Shown in pieces: positions 16,418 to 26,814 of a stretch of DNA of 64,000 bases. Made by a program: the position numbers and the translations under genes. The notes under the pieces are model-generated. The model ran no database searches, was not told the DNA's origin, and worked only from the letters and a program-made list of their open reading frames with translations. The stretch comes from Emticicia sp965283955. Its GTDB lineage: Bacteria > Bacteroidota > Bacteroidia > Cytophagales > Spirosomataceae. The first letter of the stretch is position 1. Each line of letters opens with the position of its first letter. The stretch lies in assembly GCA_965283955.1 (NCBI GenBank), contig CBDIQW010000001.1, positions 1,178,001-1,242,000 of the forward strand, given 5' to 3'.

Positions 16418-18496
16418 ATGTCCCGTATCAAATTTATTTTATTTTGGTTAGGTGCTTTTTGCATTACTACCCTTTCATTTGGACAACAAGAGACTAAGCC
16501 AGCAAAGTGCACAAATCCTGGGGTGGAATATTGACAGGTGGTTTTTTTGATATCAACCCCCGTGTTGGATGCTTAGATTTTAGTAATAATTCAGGAACTG
16601 CGATAGTATCAAACGCAAAAGACCTTGTTGGAGGCACCAACTTTACAAATTTAGGGTATATTTTTAATTTTAAAGATGGTGATAATATTACATTTCCGCC
16701 AACTTTAGAAACTTCTAAGACTTTTACTCAACCTGGCACTTATTGGATCTTGCAAGGTATGAATATAAGTGGGTCTGCTTACATTACTTGTAATGCGTTT
16801 GAACTGATACAAACAGAAGTTCCTGATATCGATATAAGTTCTTGCGGAACTAACGAAATAACATTGACATTCAAAAAGTCAGCTGTTAACGATAAACACA
16901 GTGGTTACAGAATCTTCTGGGGTGACGGCACTAATACTGAAATTCCAGGTCTTGCCCCTACAAGTTTCCCATTCACCAGAACGCACACTTACTTAGGAAC
17001 TCCATCAGGTCAACCACTCATTGTCGGGCGTTATGCTAAGGGCTGTGATAGTTCTCCTTTTCCTTTCAATTTTAATACGAATAACAAACCCAAAATAAGC
17101 GAATTAGAAGGTTTAACTGGCGGAACAAGCAATAAAATTACGATGGTTGAAGGCAGTGAAGGAAAACCTTATACTATTGAACAGAAGCAAAAAAATGGTG
17201 CCTGGACAGATACAGGTATAAAATTAACACGTAATACTGGCGAAACATTTAAAACCACAACCTTGACTGGCTTTAACCCAACAGTAGAATACTGCTTTAG
17301 ATTAAAAACTTTGGATGGTTGTAATAACCCTATTCTATCAAATGAAGTTTGTACGATTATACCCAAAGCAAACGTAACGAGTCCAAAAGAGGTAAAAATA
17401 GATTGGAATTCACCAGACCCAGCGGTTGTTAAATATACAATTCCTTACAGTGAATCACCTACGGGAGATAATCCTAATAATGGGCAACCTGTTAATCCAA
17501 CAGCCACAACGTATATTTTTGATGCTCTTGATTGCAAAAAAATATAATTTTCAAATTAACGCTTATATAGGCACTGCCCCAAATCAGGTAATTATAAAAT
17601 CTCCTACTATTATTGTTGACCCAAAAAACTCAGCTAAGCTACCTCCAAAAACAATTGGTACTGTATCTGTTTTAAATACAAATACGATTAAATTTAGTGT
17701 TTATGAGGCGGGAAATAAAGCTAATAATTATATATTCTATCGGTCGGAAGGAGGGGCATCAAACTTTGTCGAAGTAAAACAAACAACCGAAAACTTTTAT
17801 GACGATAAAAGCGTCGAGCCGAGTAAGCAGCAATACTGCTACAAAGTAGAATACCAAGATGAGTGTGCCAATACATCTGAGCCATCACCATCATTTTGCA
17901 GTATTTTCTTGACTTCGGCACGTCCAAATACACTCAACTGGACTCCGTTTGTTATACCAACACCCGACACCTTTCCAGTCGATTATTATATTGAAACGAT
18001 TGATGAAAGTGGGATAATTACGACAGTAGATGCTACACCAAATACAACGTTAGGGGTAAAAGCACAAATTGAGTCACTTTTAGATTCTCCCGGCAATAAT
18101 GGCACTGCGACGTTTAGAATCAGAGGTGTACAAAAAGTTAAAATTGATGTTGGCGGAGGTAATATCATTGATTTTCCATTCGATGCCTATTCCAACGAAT
18201 ACACATTCATCACACCTGCACAACTATACATACCTACCGCTTTTTCACCAAACAGTGATGGCATCAACGATGCCTTCATTGCTCAAGGAAGATATATTGT
18301 ACAATTTAACTTAGAAGTCTATGACCGTTGGGGAAATGTGATTTTTGAAAGCAGAAAATTAGATGATGGCTGGAATGGTACAACCAGCGATGGTGTTTCG
18401 CCAGCACCTGCGGGCAATTATGGCTTTAAGATTTTTGGGTTAGACCCAGCAGGGCAAAAATTTGAAAAAGTAGGTTCGGTGACACTCATTAGATAA
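16418..18496 (+). pseudogene. Secreted protein with gliding-motility-type C-terminal domain, frameshifted
   Basis: A gene of about 690 codons broken by two single-base shifts. The start at 16418 gives a signal peptide (LFWLGAFCITTLSFGQQ). The frame then stops at 16535, because the G run at 16520-16523 appears one base short. The frame 16507-17547 continues with PKD/fibronectin-like repeats and stops after an A7 run at 17536-17542 that appears one base long. The frame 17426-18496 ends with the gliding-motility/T9SS type B module (YIPTAFSPNSDGINDAF ... VYDRWGNVIFES ... SVTLIR). Repaired, it is a T9SS-exported surface protein. Both breaks are in homopolymers, so sequencing error is likely. Confidence 0.8.
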
Positions 18497-18534
18497 TTTA
18501 TCGAACAACAATATATTTAAACGTGTTATTTAGC

Positions 18535-18565
18535 AAAAGGCAGTTCTCAACCGACTGCCTTTTTT
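18535..18565 (+). terminator. Rho-independent terminator
   Basis: AAAAGGCAGT (18535-18544), a 9-nt loop, then ACTGCCTTTTTT (18554-18565). It lies 38 nt after the gliding-type gene. Confidence 0.85.
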
Positions 18566-18566
18566 G

Positions 18567-18574
18567 TATATTTG
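18567..18574 (+). promoter_or_regulatory. -7 box of the ybaB promoter
   Basis: TATATTTG matches TAnnTTTG exactly. It starts 2 nt after the terminator T-run and 26 nt before the ybaB ATG. The -33 region would overlap the terminator stem and no clear TTTG is seen there. Confidence 0.5.
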
Positions 18575-18599
18575 CAATACAATTTAAACGCATAGGAAT

Positions 18600-18941
18600 A
18601 TGAACATGGGAGACCTTTTCGGGATGGCAGGCAAAATGAAAGAAATGCAAGCCCGAATGCAAGAAGCACAAGAAAACTTGAGCAAAATAACCGAAACAGG
18701 CGAAGCAGGTGCAGGAATGGTAAAAGCAACTGCCAACGGTAAAAAGCAATTGGTAAGCATCGAAATCGACGAAGATTTAATGAAAGCCAGCGACCGTGAA
18801 ATCTTGCAGGATTTAATCGTTGCGGCCACCAATAAAGCCTTAGAAAAAGTTGAGGTAAAAGCCAAAGAAGAGTTACAAAAATCAACTGAAGGATTAATGC
18901 CAAATATTCCAGGAATGGATTTAGATAAGCTTTTTAAATAA
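18600..18941 (+). CDS. YbaB/EbfC family nucleoid-associated protein
   Basis: A 113-residue DNA-binding protein of the YbaB/EbfC family. It begins DLFGMAGKMKEMQARMQEAQ, with a long N-terminal helix followed by GMVKATANGKKQLVSIEIDEDL and DLIVAATNKALEKVE, all standard for the family. It forms tweezers-like dimers and often accompanies dnaX/recR in other phyla; here it precedes a glycosyltransferase. A second in-frame ATG at 18606 could also be used. Confidence 0.93.
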   Translation: MNMGDLFGMAGKMKEMQARMQEAQENLSKITETGEAGAGMVKATANGKKQLVSIEIDEDLMKASDREILQDLIVAATNKALEKVEVKAKEELQKSTEGLMPNIPGMDLDKLFK

Positions 18942-18947
18942 AATACT

Positions 18948-19928
18948 ATGACCAAAGTTGCCGTAGTCATTTTAAACTATAACGGACAAAAATTTCTGGA
19001 GACTTTCTTGCCATCGGTCATTGAGAATGCCGATGGCTACGAAATTATTATTGCCGACAATGCCTCAACCGATGGTTCGCTGGCTTTTCTTCAAAACCAT
19101 TACCCGACTTTAAAAACGATACAACTACCTAATAATCAAGGATTTGCTGGTGGATACAATAATGCATTAAAAGAAATTGAAGCCGAATATTATGTACTGC
19201 TAAATTCGGATGTAGAAGTAAGTGCCAATTGGACAAAACCAATTATTGATTTAATGGACACCGATAAATCGATTGCGGCTTGTCAACCTAAAATCAGGAG
19301 TTATCATCAGAAAACTCATTTTGAATATGCGGGTGCGGCAGGTGGTTATATTGACTGGCTTGGCTATCCGTTTTGTAGAGGTAGAATATTTGACAGCTAT
19401 GAAGAAGACAAAGGCCAGTATAACAATACCAAAGAAATTTTTTGGGCAACTGGTGCTTGTATGTTTGTGCGAGCAGATGTTTTTCATCAATTAAGTGGTT
19501 TTGATGCTCATTTCTTTGCCCACATGGAAGAAATTGACTTATGTTGGCGAATGAAAAATAACGGAAACAAAATCATGTATTCTTCTGGCTCAACGGTTTA
19601 TCACGTTGGAGGAGGCACTTTACATAAATCAAATCCAAGAAAGACTTTCTTGAATTATCGAAATGGATTGGCAATGATTTATAAAAATATTCCCGCAGAT
19701 AAACTATTTTCTACTATACTTCTCAGATTGATTTTGGATGGAATCTCGGGGATAAAACTTTTGGTCGATGGTTCATTTGCAGATTTCTTGGCCGTTATCA
19801 AGGCTCATTTTGCTTTTTATGCAATGATTCCGAAATTAGAACGAAAATCGCCCAGAAATGTGAGTAAAATTTATCAGAAAAGTATTGTTTGGGAATATTT
19901 TGTAAAAAAACAAAAACCTGTACTATGA
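18948..19928 (+). CDS. Family 2 glycosyltransferase
   Basis: A 326-residue GT-A glycosyltransferase. VAVVILNYNGQKFL opens the nucleotide-binding fold, ADNASTDGS and LLNSDVEV supply the metal-binding DxD-like region, and FFAHMEEIDLCWRMKNNGNKI holds the catalytic ED pair. A C-terminal hydrophobic stretch (LFSTILLRLILDGISGIKLL) suggests membrane association. The acceptor is unknown, probably a surface glycan or lipid. It starts 6 nt after ybaB and overlaps coaE by 4 nt. Confidence 0.92.
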   Translation: MTKVAVVILNYNGQKFLETFLPSVIENADGYEIIIADNASTDGSLAFLQNHYPTLKTIQLPNNQGFAGGYNNALKEIEAEYYVLLNSDVEVSANWTKPIIDLMDTDKSIAACQPKIRSYHQKTHFEYAGAAGGYIDWLGYPFCRGRIFDSYEEDKGQYNNTKEIFWATGACMFVRADVFHQLSGFDAHFFAHMEEIDLCWRMKNNGNKIMYSSGSTVYHVGGGTLHKSNPRKTFLNYRNGLAMIYKNIPADKLFSTILLRLILDGISGIKLLVDGSFADFLAVIKAHFAFYAMIPKLERKSPRNVSKIYQKSIVWEYFVKKQKPVL

Positions 19929-20524
19929 AAGTGATTGGTATAACTGGCGGAATCGGTTCGGGAAAAAGTATTATCTGCAAGGTTTTTGAACTACTTGGTG
20001 TGCCTGTTTACTACGCCGATTCACGAGCTAATTGGCTCACTAATAATAACTTACAATTAAGAAAAGAAATTAAAGAACTACTCGGCCGCCAAGCCTACGA
20101 CGAAAACGGGCAATATAACCGAAAATGGGTAGCCAGCCAAGTTTTTGATAACCCTGATTTACTTAAAATGCTCAATATGCTTATTCATCCAAGGGTTTTT
20201 GATGATACTAAGCAATGGCTGGCTACTCACCAAAGTCAACCTTACATTTTGCGTGAAGCGGCCATCAGTAGTGCCGCAGGAAAGGGAAATGATTTAGATA
20301 AAGTCATTGTCGTTAACTGCCCAATTGAAGTTAGAATCAAACGAATCCAAGAGCGAGATCCACACCGAAGTGACGAGCAAATCAGGGCGATTATTGCTCG
20401 GCAAAAAACGGATGAGGAATTTGCTAAAATAGCTGATTATCAAATCATAAACGATGATAAAAGCATGATTTTACCACAAATTATATCTCTCCATCACGCA
20501 ATTTTAGTTGAGTCTCATAGCTAA
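19925..20524 (+). CDS. coaE: Dephospho-CoA kinase CoaE
   Basis: The last step of CoA synthesis: it phosphorylates dephospho-CoA. The 199 residues have a P-loop GGIGSGKS (residues about 8-15), YYADSRANWL in the CoA-binding region and NCPIEVRIKRIQERDPHRSDEQIRAIIARQ in the lid. The start is the ATG at 19925, overlapping the glycosyltransferase stop (ATGA). A longer frame from 19889 would add residues read from the glycosyltransferase gene. The 3' end overlaps the convergent gene at 20504 by 21 nt. Confidence 0.95.
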   Translation: MKVIGITGGIGSGKSIICKVFELLGVPVYYADSRANWLTNNNLQLRKEIKELLGRQAYDENGQYNRKWVASQVFDNPDLLKMLNMLIHPRVFDDTKQWLATHQSQPYILREAAISSAAGKGNDLDKVIVVNCPIEVRIKRIQERDPHRSDEQIRAIIARQKTDEEFAKIADYQIINDDKSMILPQIISLHHAILVESHS

Positions 20525-21187
20525 ATGTTGGGTTTTTAGGTAATCTTTTTCCTCGTCAACATCAGTCAGTGTTGGTAATTCAAAATAACCCAAATTCTGC
20601 TGCTGGCAAACTTCTATTGCTTCCTGAAATACTCGTTCATGGCTCCATTCTTTGTCAACAAAAAATTCTTTTAATACCTTCTCCGCCCGCTCTCCGATAC
20701 GGTTAAAATTAAAACCAATGAGATAATATCCTCCGTCGTTGGCTGGGCCTATAACTACCTCATTATGAGACAATTGCTCGTAACCCTTCTGTATGATTTC
20801 TTGGTTAAGCTCAAGGCAATCACTACCAATTATTAGTACCTTGTTGTGATTTTTCTGAAATGTTTCTGTAAATGCAGTAGCCATTTTCATACCTAAATCC
20901 TGCCCCTCATATTGAAGCGATTTATGGTATTTTTCATTCTCCCAAATATCTTGTTCGTCAACAAATGCAGAGTAAAAGAGGTATTTTTCGGTCGATAAAT
21001 CGTTCGTTACTGCCTTTGTATGTTGCATCAAAATATGGTATATTTCTAAGGCACGCACATCTCCAACAGTAGCAGCCAAGCGAGTTTTTACTTTACCCAA
21101 TTGTGGGTTTTTTATGAAAATAATAATTGCTTCGTCTTTTAAAAAAGGGGATTTTTGAGAAATTTGATTATCTGGAAAGTCAGTCAT
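20504..21187 (-). CDS. DUF2064 / TIGR04282-type glycosyltransferase
   Basis: A 227-residue GT-A-fold protein of the DUF2064 family. AIIIFIKNPQLGKVKTRLAAT is the nucleotide-binding N-terminus, VLIIGSDCLELN the metal-binding Asp region, and VVIGPANDGGYYLIGFN the family signature. Some members are placed in arsenosugar synthesis under the TIGR04282 name; no arsenic gene is nearby, so the role is open. It converges on coaE. Confidence 0.85.
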   Translation of the reverse strand: MTDFPDNQISQKSPFLKDEAIIIFIKNPQLGKVKTRLAATVGDVRALEIYHILMQHTKAVTNDLSTEKYLFYSAFVDEQDIWENEKYHKSLQYEGQDLGMKMATAFTETFQKNHNKVLIIGSDCLELNQEIIQKGYEQLSHNEVVIGPANDGGYYLIGFNFNRIGERAEKVLKEFFVDKEWSHERVFQEAIEVCQQQNLGYFELPTLTDVDEEKDYLKTQHLAMRLN

Positions 21188-21332
21188 TTATTATGAATAA
21201 TTATGCTTTGAAAATTGTTTATTGTAAGTTTTATTCTGATTTTTGTCTTTCAAACATACGAAATTTATAATTGTATGGTTGAAGATTTAACAAAACACTC
21301 GTAAAAACAAACATCATCCAAAAAATTCATAC

Positions 21333-21699
21333 ATGAAGCAAGTCATCTATACAGAACATGCTCCCGCCCCAATTGGCCGCATATAGTCAAGCGGTCTTAG
21401 CTGGAAACACACTCTATGTTTCGGGGCAGATCGCTTTTGAACTCTCCACATCTGGTGACCTCAAAGCCGAAGCACAAAAGTAATGGAAAACATAGGGCAC
21501 ATTCTTTCAGAAGCAGGCATGAACTACGAAAACATCGTCAAATCAAGCATCTTCCTAAAAAAACATGGACGATTTTGGGTCGGTAAACGAAGTTTATGGT
21601 AGCTATTTTACCTCATTACCCCCAGCTCGTGAAACCGTACAAGTGGCAAAATTACCAAAAGATGTAAATGTAGAAATATCTGTTATTGCGGTCAAATAG
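21333..21699 (+). pseudogene. RidA family (enamine/imine deaminase), three frameshifts
   Basis: Read across frames this is a full RidA protein: MKQVIYTEHAPAPIG, then SQAVLAGNTLYVSGQIAFEL, MENIGHILSEAGMNYENIV, SVNEVYGSYFTSLPPARET and VNVEISVIAVK. RidA clears reactive 2-aminoacrylate. Three breaks are needed: one extra base near 21377-21384, one missing G at 21480-21481 and one extra A in the A7 run at 21557-21563. The conserved GPYSQA turn is damaged at the first break. Three breaks in 367 nt is the densest in the window; true decay or poor sequence are both possible. Confidence 0.8.
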
Positions 21700-21726
21700 T
21701 ATGTTTAAAATATTCATTAAGTTCGT

Positions 21727-21747
21727 CTATTGACTATCAACTATTTA
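21727..21747. repeat. Short 7-nt tandem tract after ridA
   Basis: Three units of the CTATTGA / CTATCAA type lie in the 198-nt space between ridA and the fibronectin protein. Nothing else is recognised in that space. It is weak alone and is listed because the period matches the other loci. Confidence 0.4.
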
Positions 21748-21897
21748 TTTCGAGGATAAACTATGGTTGAAAAAATAAAGTTTACCGTAAAATAATTTTC
21801 ATAGAGTAGAATGTGTCTACAATAAATAAAAACATATATATTTACAAAAAACAAAATTTCCCTCCCAATATTAATAACATAAACTGATAGTTTAGCT

Positions 21898-24117
21898 ATG
21901 AGAAAAAATTATTTTCTATCCCTTTTTTTGTTGATGACGGCGTTTTGGCACGTGCAAGCATCAGATGGAAGCAAATCAACAAATCCGAATGGCAACTCGG
22001 CCAACACAACAATGTTTGCAGCTCCAATTGCACCTACTGGCCTTGCAGGCCTCCAGTTGGCGGAAATAGTACACGAATCACTTTAACATGGAATGATAAT
22101 TCATTGGATGAAAGTGAATTTCAGATTGCCTATACAACTCTCCCGACGGGGTACTCCATTCAAACAACATCAGTTACAAATTATGGAGCAATAGCTGGAG
22201 CAATCTTGACTGGCCTTCAACCAAATACGCTTTATTATATATGGGTAAGAGCATTAAAGAATGGCGTAGAAACTCCACCAACATGTACTCCGCAGGCAAA
22301 TATGCCAACAGATGCACCTACCAGCAGGTAAAAGTGCATCATGTTGGAGTAATATGATTACGGTTTCTACTAATCAGGCTCTTCCAGCAGCGGTTACTGG
22401 AGCTACAGTAGCAACTCCTTATTCGCAACGAACAAATACACTTTATTTCTTTGATAATTCTAATAATGAGACGGAATTTGTCATTGAACGTTCAACTGGT
22501 GGCGATTATACTCAAATAGCGGTTATACCTGGAGTTGCTGGTACTGGACAACGCATGTATGTTGATAATACAACTCAACCAAATACTTGGTACTCTTACC
22601 GTGTGACAGCACGCAATAGTGCAGGACGTGCACTAGACTCTGAAGAATCTAAGACAAAATTTTTCCAAACTCTTCCAGACCCTCCGCTTTCGCCAAATAG
22701 TTTAGCCCTAACGCAAGATGGATTAGGTTTGAATTTTATTCGTTTCTATTGGATCAATCCAGCAAATAATGCAACTGGATTTTTGATTCAACAATCAGTT
22801 GATAATAATACTTGGGTAACTATTGGTTCAATTCCATCGGGAGATCCAAGCTTTAAAGCAGAAAACTTAATTGAAGGTCAGAGATACTTTTTCAGAGTAA
22901 TTGCATTCAATACAGGTGGAAACAGTGCACCATCAGGCCCTTTAGTTGCAACAACATTGAAGCGTGTGGCTCCAAATCCTGCATTTAATTTAGCAGCAAA
23001 AACGATTTCAACAACACAAATTGACTTGACTTGGAATTTAGGAACTCAAGATGGAGTAACAAACAACAGAGTTTCACAAGAAATCTATCGTTCATCGCTA
23101 AGTGCAACTGATGGTTTCATCAGAATTGCTACAATTGGTGATTATGAAGCAAGTTATTCTGATAAAACAGGAACACCAAAAACTAAGTATTGGTATAAAA
23201 TCTTAACGGCAAATTTCCAAGGACAGTCGCCTTACTCAAACGTTGCAACTGCTACAACTTTGGGGCCTCCATTTGCACCGTCAGATCTAACAGCAGTATT
23301 GGCAAATGATGCTTTAGGAAATACTGTAATCAAAACAACATGGAAAGATAACTCTGATGATGAGTGGGGCTTTACACTTGAAAGATCAACTGATAGTACT
23401 TTTGCAAGTGGTGTTTTGAAAGCAGACCTCGATTCTAATTCAGTAGCGGCTACAAGTATTCCGATTGAAGAAGGTCTAATCTATTATTTCAGAGTCAATG
23501 CTTCAAATAAGTATGGTAGCTCAAAATATTCTGCAACAACGAAACTTGATGTTGTGGTAAGTGCTGCTCCAAACGCACCTTACGACCTTAAAGGAACTGC
23601 TACTGCCACTGAAGTTGCCTTGAAATGGGGTGATGATTCAAATAAAGAAGCTGCTTTTGATGTAGAACGTTCTGCTGATGGCATCACATTTACAAAATTA
23701 GCATCCACTGGCCGTAATGAGGTTAGCTATGTTGACAAAACTGTAGCTGAAAAAACTAAGTATTTCTATCGTGTAAGAGCCACTAACGTGAAAGGTAACT
23801 CAGATTACACTAATGTATTACAGGTAACTACTCCAGCAAAAGTTTCTGCCTCTATCGACCTTGTAGCAGAAGATGTATTCCAAGTATATCCAAACCCAAC
23901 TGCTGATGCCGTTAAGGTTTCGGTTTCAGAAAATATGTTGAAAGAATCTGGTATGATTATCATCACTGATAAATCTAACAGAGTAATTTCAAAAACTCTT
24001 TTGACTTCAAATCAATCTGAATATCGCCTTGATTTAAGCAATTATTCAGAAGGAACATATACTATTAGTCTTCGTACAGCAACGCAACAGATTACAAAGC
24101 GTGTGTATAAATTCTAA
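21898..24117 (+). pseudogene. Fibronectin type III repeat protein with T9SS sorting domain, frameshifted
   Basis: A secreted protein of about 740 codons. The signal peptide is MRKNYFLSLFLLMTAFWHVQA. It is followed by about six fibronectin III repeats, each with a hallmark such as ITLTWNDNSLDESEF, LTWNLGTQDG or VALKWGDDSNKEAAFDVERS. The C-terminal T9SS type A domain starts at VFQVYPNPTADAVKVSV and ends in ITKRVYKF. Two breaks split it: a G appears missing at 22062-22063 and one base is extra at 22321-22328. The main open part is 22312-24117. Likely a cell-surface adhesin or carbohydrate-interacting protein; no catalytic domain is seen. Confidence 0.82.
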
Positions 24118-24137
24118 TTTCAATATTGGGTAAATAT

Positions 24138-24172
24138 AAAAGAGGCGTTGCAAATTGCGACGCCTCTTTTTT
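24138..24172. terminator. Strong terminator hairpin after the fibronectin protein
   Basis: Stem AAAGAGGCGTTGC pairs with GCGACGCCTCTTT (one G-U pair) around the loop AAATT, followed by T's. It can act for both convergent genes. Confidence 0.88.
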
Positions 24173-24213
24173 GTTGAGCTTTGAATTTTCAAAAACACCC
24201 AAAACTGAGTACT

Positions 24214-24432
24214 TTAATCAGTGCGAATTATCTCTCTCGGTGCTATAAACTTTATTATTACAAATAAAAGAATGACCGTGCAGATGACACAAATAATTAA
24301 ATTTAACACAAATCTTCGTAGATAATGCAAGGATATGATTGTAGGTGGAATATCTATGTCATCTACATCTCGAAAATTTGAGATAGTATCTCTAAGGTAA
24401 TTAATAACGATATTTAACTCCTTTGAAATCAA
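24214..24432 (-). CDS. Small hypothetical membrane protein
   Basis: A 72-codon frame with one strong membrane segment (FVLNLIICVICTVILLFVII) after a polar N-terminal part. It begins at a TTG and overlaps the end of the GT39 gene by 32 nt; no ATG is available. It may be real as a short downstream partner, or a chance frame. I do not recognise it. Confidence 0.3.
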   Translation of the reverse strand: MISKELNIVINYLRDTISNFRDVDDIDIPPTIISLHYLRRFVLNLIICVICTVILLFVIIKFIAPREIIRTD

Positions 24433-26019
24433 ATATCAATTTTTTACTTCCATTGGTTTTCTTAATAATAATTTTATTCTCTTCATTGATGTCGACTCGT
24501 TGGATAATTTCAGCATCTTTAGGTAGATAAAAGTTGGTCAACTGAGCATCAGAAACCGAATAAGTAGGCATCCCTACACCACCTCGTTTCTCAATAAAAA
24601 CAGAAGGATACAGTACGGTATCGCCTTTTGCATATTCTCGCTGAATTGTTTGTGCAGAAAATTCGTAAGGGTTCTCTTTGCGAGGTTCTGGAAAATACAT
24701 AAAATAACGTGGAGCATTATCACTCCAAATAGCATTTATTAAATGTAAAACCATGAAGAATTGTATAGCAAAAACTGTGTAAGTAATAAATTTGACAATT
24801 GGCTTTTTACTCCATAAGTCTTTAATAATCAGTATAATCAAGACTAAGGAAAAACTATACGAATAAGCCAAATAACGTGGCATAATTCGGAATGTGTTAC
24901 CATCTTGATAAGCAAAAATAATTAAAGTTAATAACGGAATAAGTGATAATAAAGCGATAAGAACTCTTAAACGAAATTGTTGTTTATCTGAGATTTTTAG
25001 TGATTGTTGTACAAAAACAAAGAAACCAAAAAGTGCCGAGAGGGTAATTAGAAGATATAACTTTTTATAAAAAATAGTCTGTGAAGGATAGCCATCAATC
25101 AACAAGAACATAGCAGAAATTACATGACGTAATTGCTTGAGAATATTTTTCAAATTGGCAACATTCAGATAATCATCTGGTGTTTCGAGAGCCATTTGAT
25201 TGTACGTTTTTACGCTATTTGCCACATAATCAAACAGCCATCTTCCACCATCACAGTTTAGCCATGCCAATGCCCCTATCAATGGTATGATTGCAGCCAA
25301 TGTAAAGCCAATATACCCTCTTTTTTTCCGAAAAAACAAAATAACAAATAAGGCGTGTATCAGAAACAAAGGAAATGTTGCAAAATGGCAAAGTTCACAA
25401 GTTAAAGCACAAGCACCATAAAAAACATATTTCCAAACTGGTTTCTTGTGGTTTTCTTCTTCTTGAATGAGTTTTAGTAATAAGTGTGTAGCTAACAACG
25501 CAAAAAACATATTGATGCTATAATTGCGTGCTACTTGAGAATAATTAATATAAAACGGAGAAACAGCAGCGAGAAATGCTGCTAATAAAGCCAAATTCGA
25601 AGAACGACAGTGTTCTTTTACGAAAACAAATAGTAATATAATAGTAAAGAGATTGAAAATCAGTGAGGGCATCCTCATACTTTTATCCGAAACTCCAAAA
25701 ACCTTTGTCCAATAATGTAAGGAATAAGTGTATAATGCCCCATTACCAGTATCTAAACGTGCTATCGAATCAAAAAATCAGGTAATGACTTTTCTGACCA
25801 AAATTCTTTCGGTGTAAAATACTTATCATTAGGTTTCCTAACCGAATCGTGCTGATTATTACCTTCGTATGTCACAAACTGACTCACAAATAATGAATAC
25901 TTCTCATCTCCAGCCAGTCCGTGTTCACCTATTTTATAATATCTTAAACCAAATGCTAAGACCACAATCCCGATTAAGACAAAGTTTGTATACTGTTTAA
26001 GAAATTGCTGTATTTGCAT
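24401..26019 (-). pseudogene. ArnT/PMT-like (family 39) membrane glycosyltransferase, one frameshift
   Basis: A multi-pass membrane glycosyltransferase of about 540 codons. The N-terminal loop after the first helix reads GLRYYKIGEHGLAGDEKYSL, with the acidic pair typical of GT-C enzymes. Ten or so hydrophobic helices follow (SNLALLAAFLAAVSPFYINY, ILIALL...). The frame from 26019 stops at about 25762. Adding one base to the run at 25772-25777 restores PDFFDSIARLDTGNGALYT and joins the frame that starts at 25678. It uses a lipid-linked sugar donor in the family; acceptor unknown. Its ATG lies 4 nt after the rpe stop. Confidence 0.8.
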
Positions 26020-26023
26020 CAAT

Positions 26024-26677
26024 TTAGCTATTTTTTAAATCTGCAATCGTCTGAATTGGATTTTCCGAACTAAACACAAAACTACCTGCTACCAAGGCAT
26101 TTGCACCTGTTTCAACGAGTTGTTTTGCATTTTTAGAAGTCACGCCACCATCAATTTCAATCATTACATTGGCCGACATTTGGCGTACTTTCCGTACTTT
26201 TTCGTAGGTATGTTCAATAAATTTTTGCCCACCAAAACCTGGGTTTACTGACATAATCAGCACCATATCGATGTCATGAATAATATCTTCAAGCACATTT
26301 ACTGGCGTGTGCGGATTGAGTGCAACACCTGCCTTACAACCCAAGTCTTTAATTTGTTGAATCGTACGGTGCAAATGCGGACAAGCCTCATAATGAACTG
26401 TAATGATTTCAGCACCCAATTTCTTGAAAGTTTCTAAATAACGTTCAGGTTGAACAATCATTAAATGTACATCTAATGGCTTTTTGGCATGGCGTTGGAT
26501 TGCCTCCAAAACTGGCATTCCAAACGAAATGTTTGGAACGAAAACACCGTCCATAATATCAATATGAAACCAATCGGCTTGAGATACATTGAGCATTTCG
26601 CAGTCACGTTGGAGATTCGCAAAATCGGCTGCTAAAACAGAAGGAGCGATAATTGCTCCATTGTGAAAAGAACTCAT
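26024..26677 (-). CDS. rpe: Ribulose-phosphate 3-epimerase
   Basis: Pentose-phosphate enzyme interconverting ribulose-5-P and xylulose-5-P. A 217-residue TIM barrel: IIAPSVLAADFANL (catalytic Ser), FHIDIMDGVFVPNISFG (metal Asp), PLDVHLMI (metal His), VLIMSVNPGFGGQKFI and IEIDGGVTSKNA (metal Asp). The ATG at 26677 is chosen; the frame is open to a TTG at 26701. Followed immediately by the GT39 gene. Confidence 0.95.
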   Translation of the reverse strand: MSSFHNGAIIAPSVLAADFANLQRDCEMLNVSQADWFHIDIMDGVFVPNISFGMPVLEAIQRHAKKPLDVHLMIVQPERYLETFKKLGAEIITVHYEACPHLHRTIQQIKDLGCKAGVALNPHTPVNVLEDIIHDIDMVLIMSVNPGFGGQKFIEHTYEKVRKVRQMSANVMIEIDGGVTSKNAKQLVETGANALVAGSFVFSSENPIQTIADLKNS

Positions 26678-26753
26678 ACTTTTTTGAATATTTTTTTGCA
26701 AAGTTAGGGCTTAAAACTGTGGAACGAAATTTTATTTATTCAATATTAATAAA

Positions 26754-26786
26754 AACGTCGACAGGGTTTTGAACCCTGTCGACGTT
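26754..26786. repeat. REP-like perfect palindrome (AACGTCG family), copy 1
   Basis: AACGTCGACAGGGTT, a TTG loop, then the exact complement. It sits between clpP and rpe. Flanking T's on the minus side could let it end clpP transcription. A related copy is at 45884-45916. Confidence 0.85.
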
Positions 26787-26814
26787 AAAGCAATGCTATA
26801 ATCACTCGTTGGTT

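Noticed and set aside
21945..22331. Separate gene within the fibronectin protein
   Set aside because: It is the middle piece of one frameshifted gene; its fibronectin repeat joins both neighbours after single-base repair.
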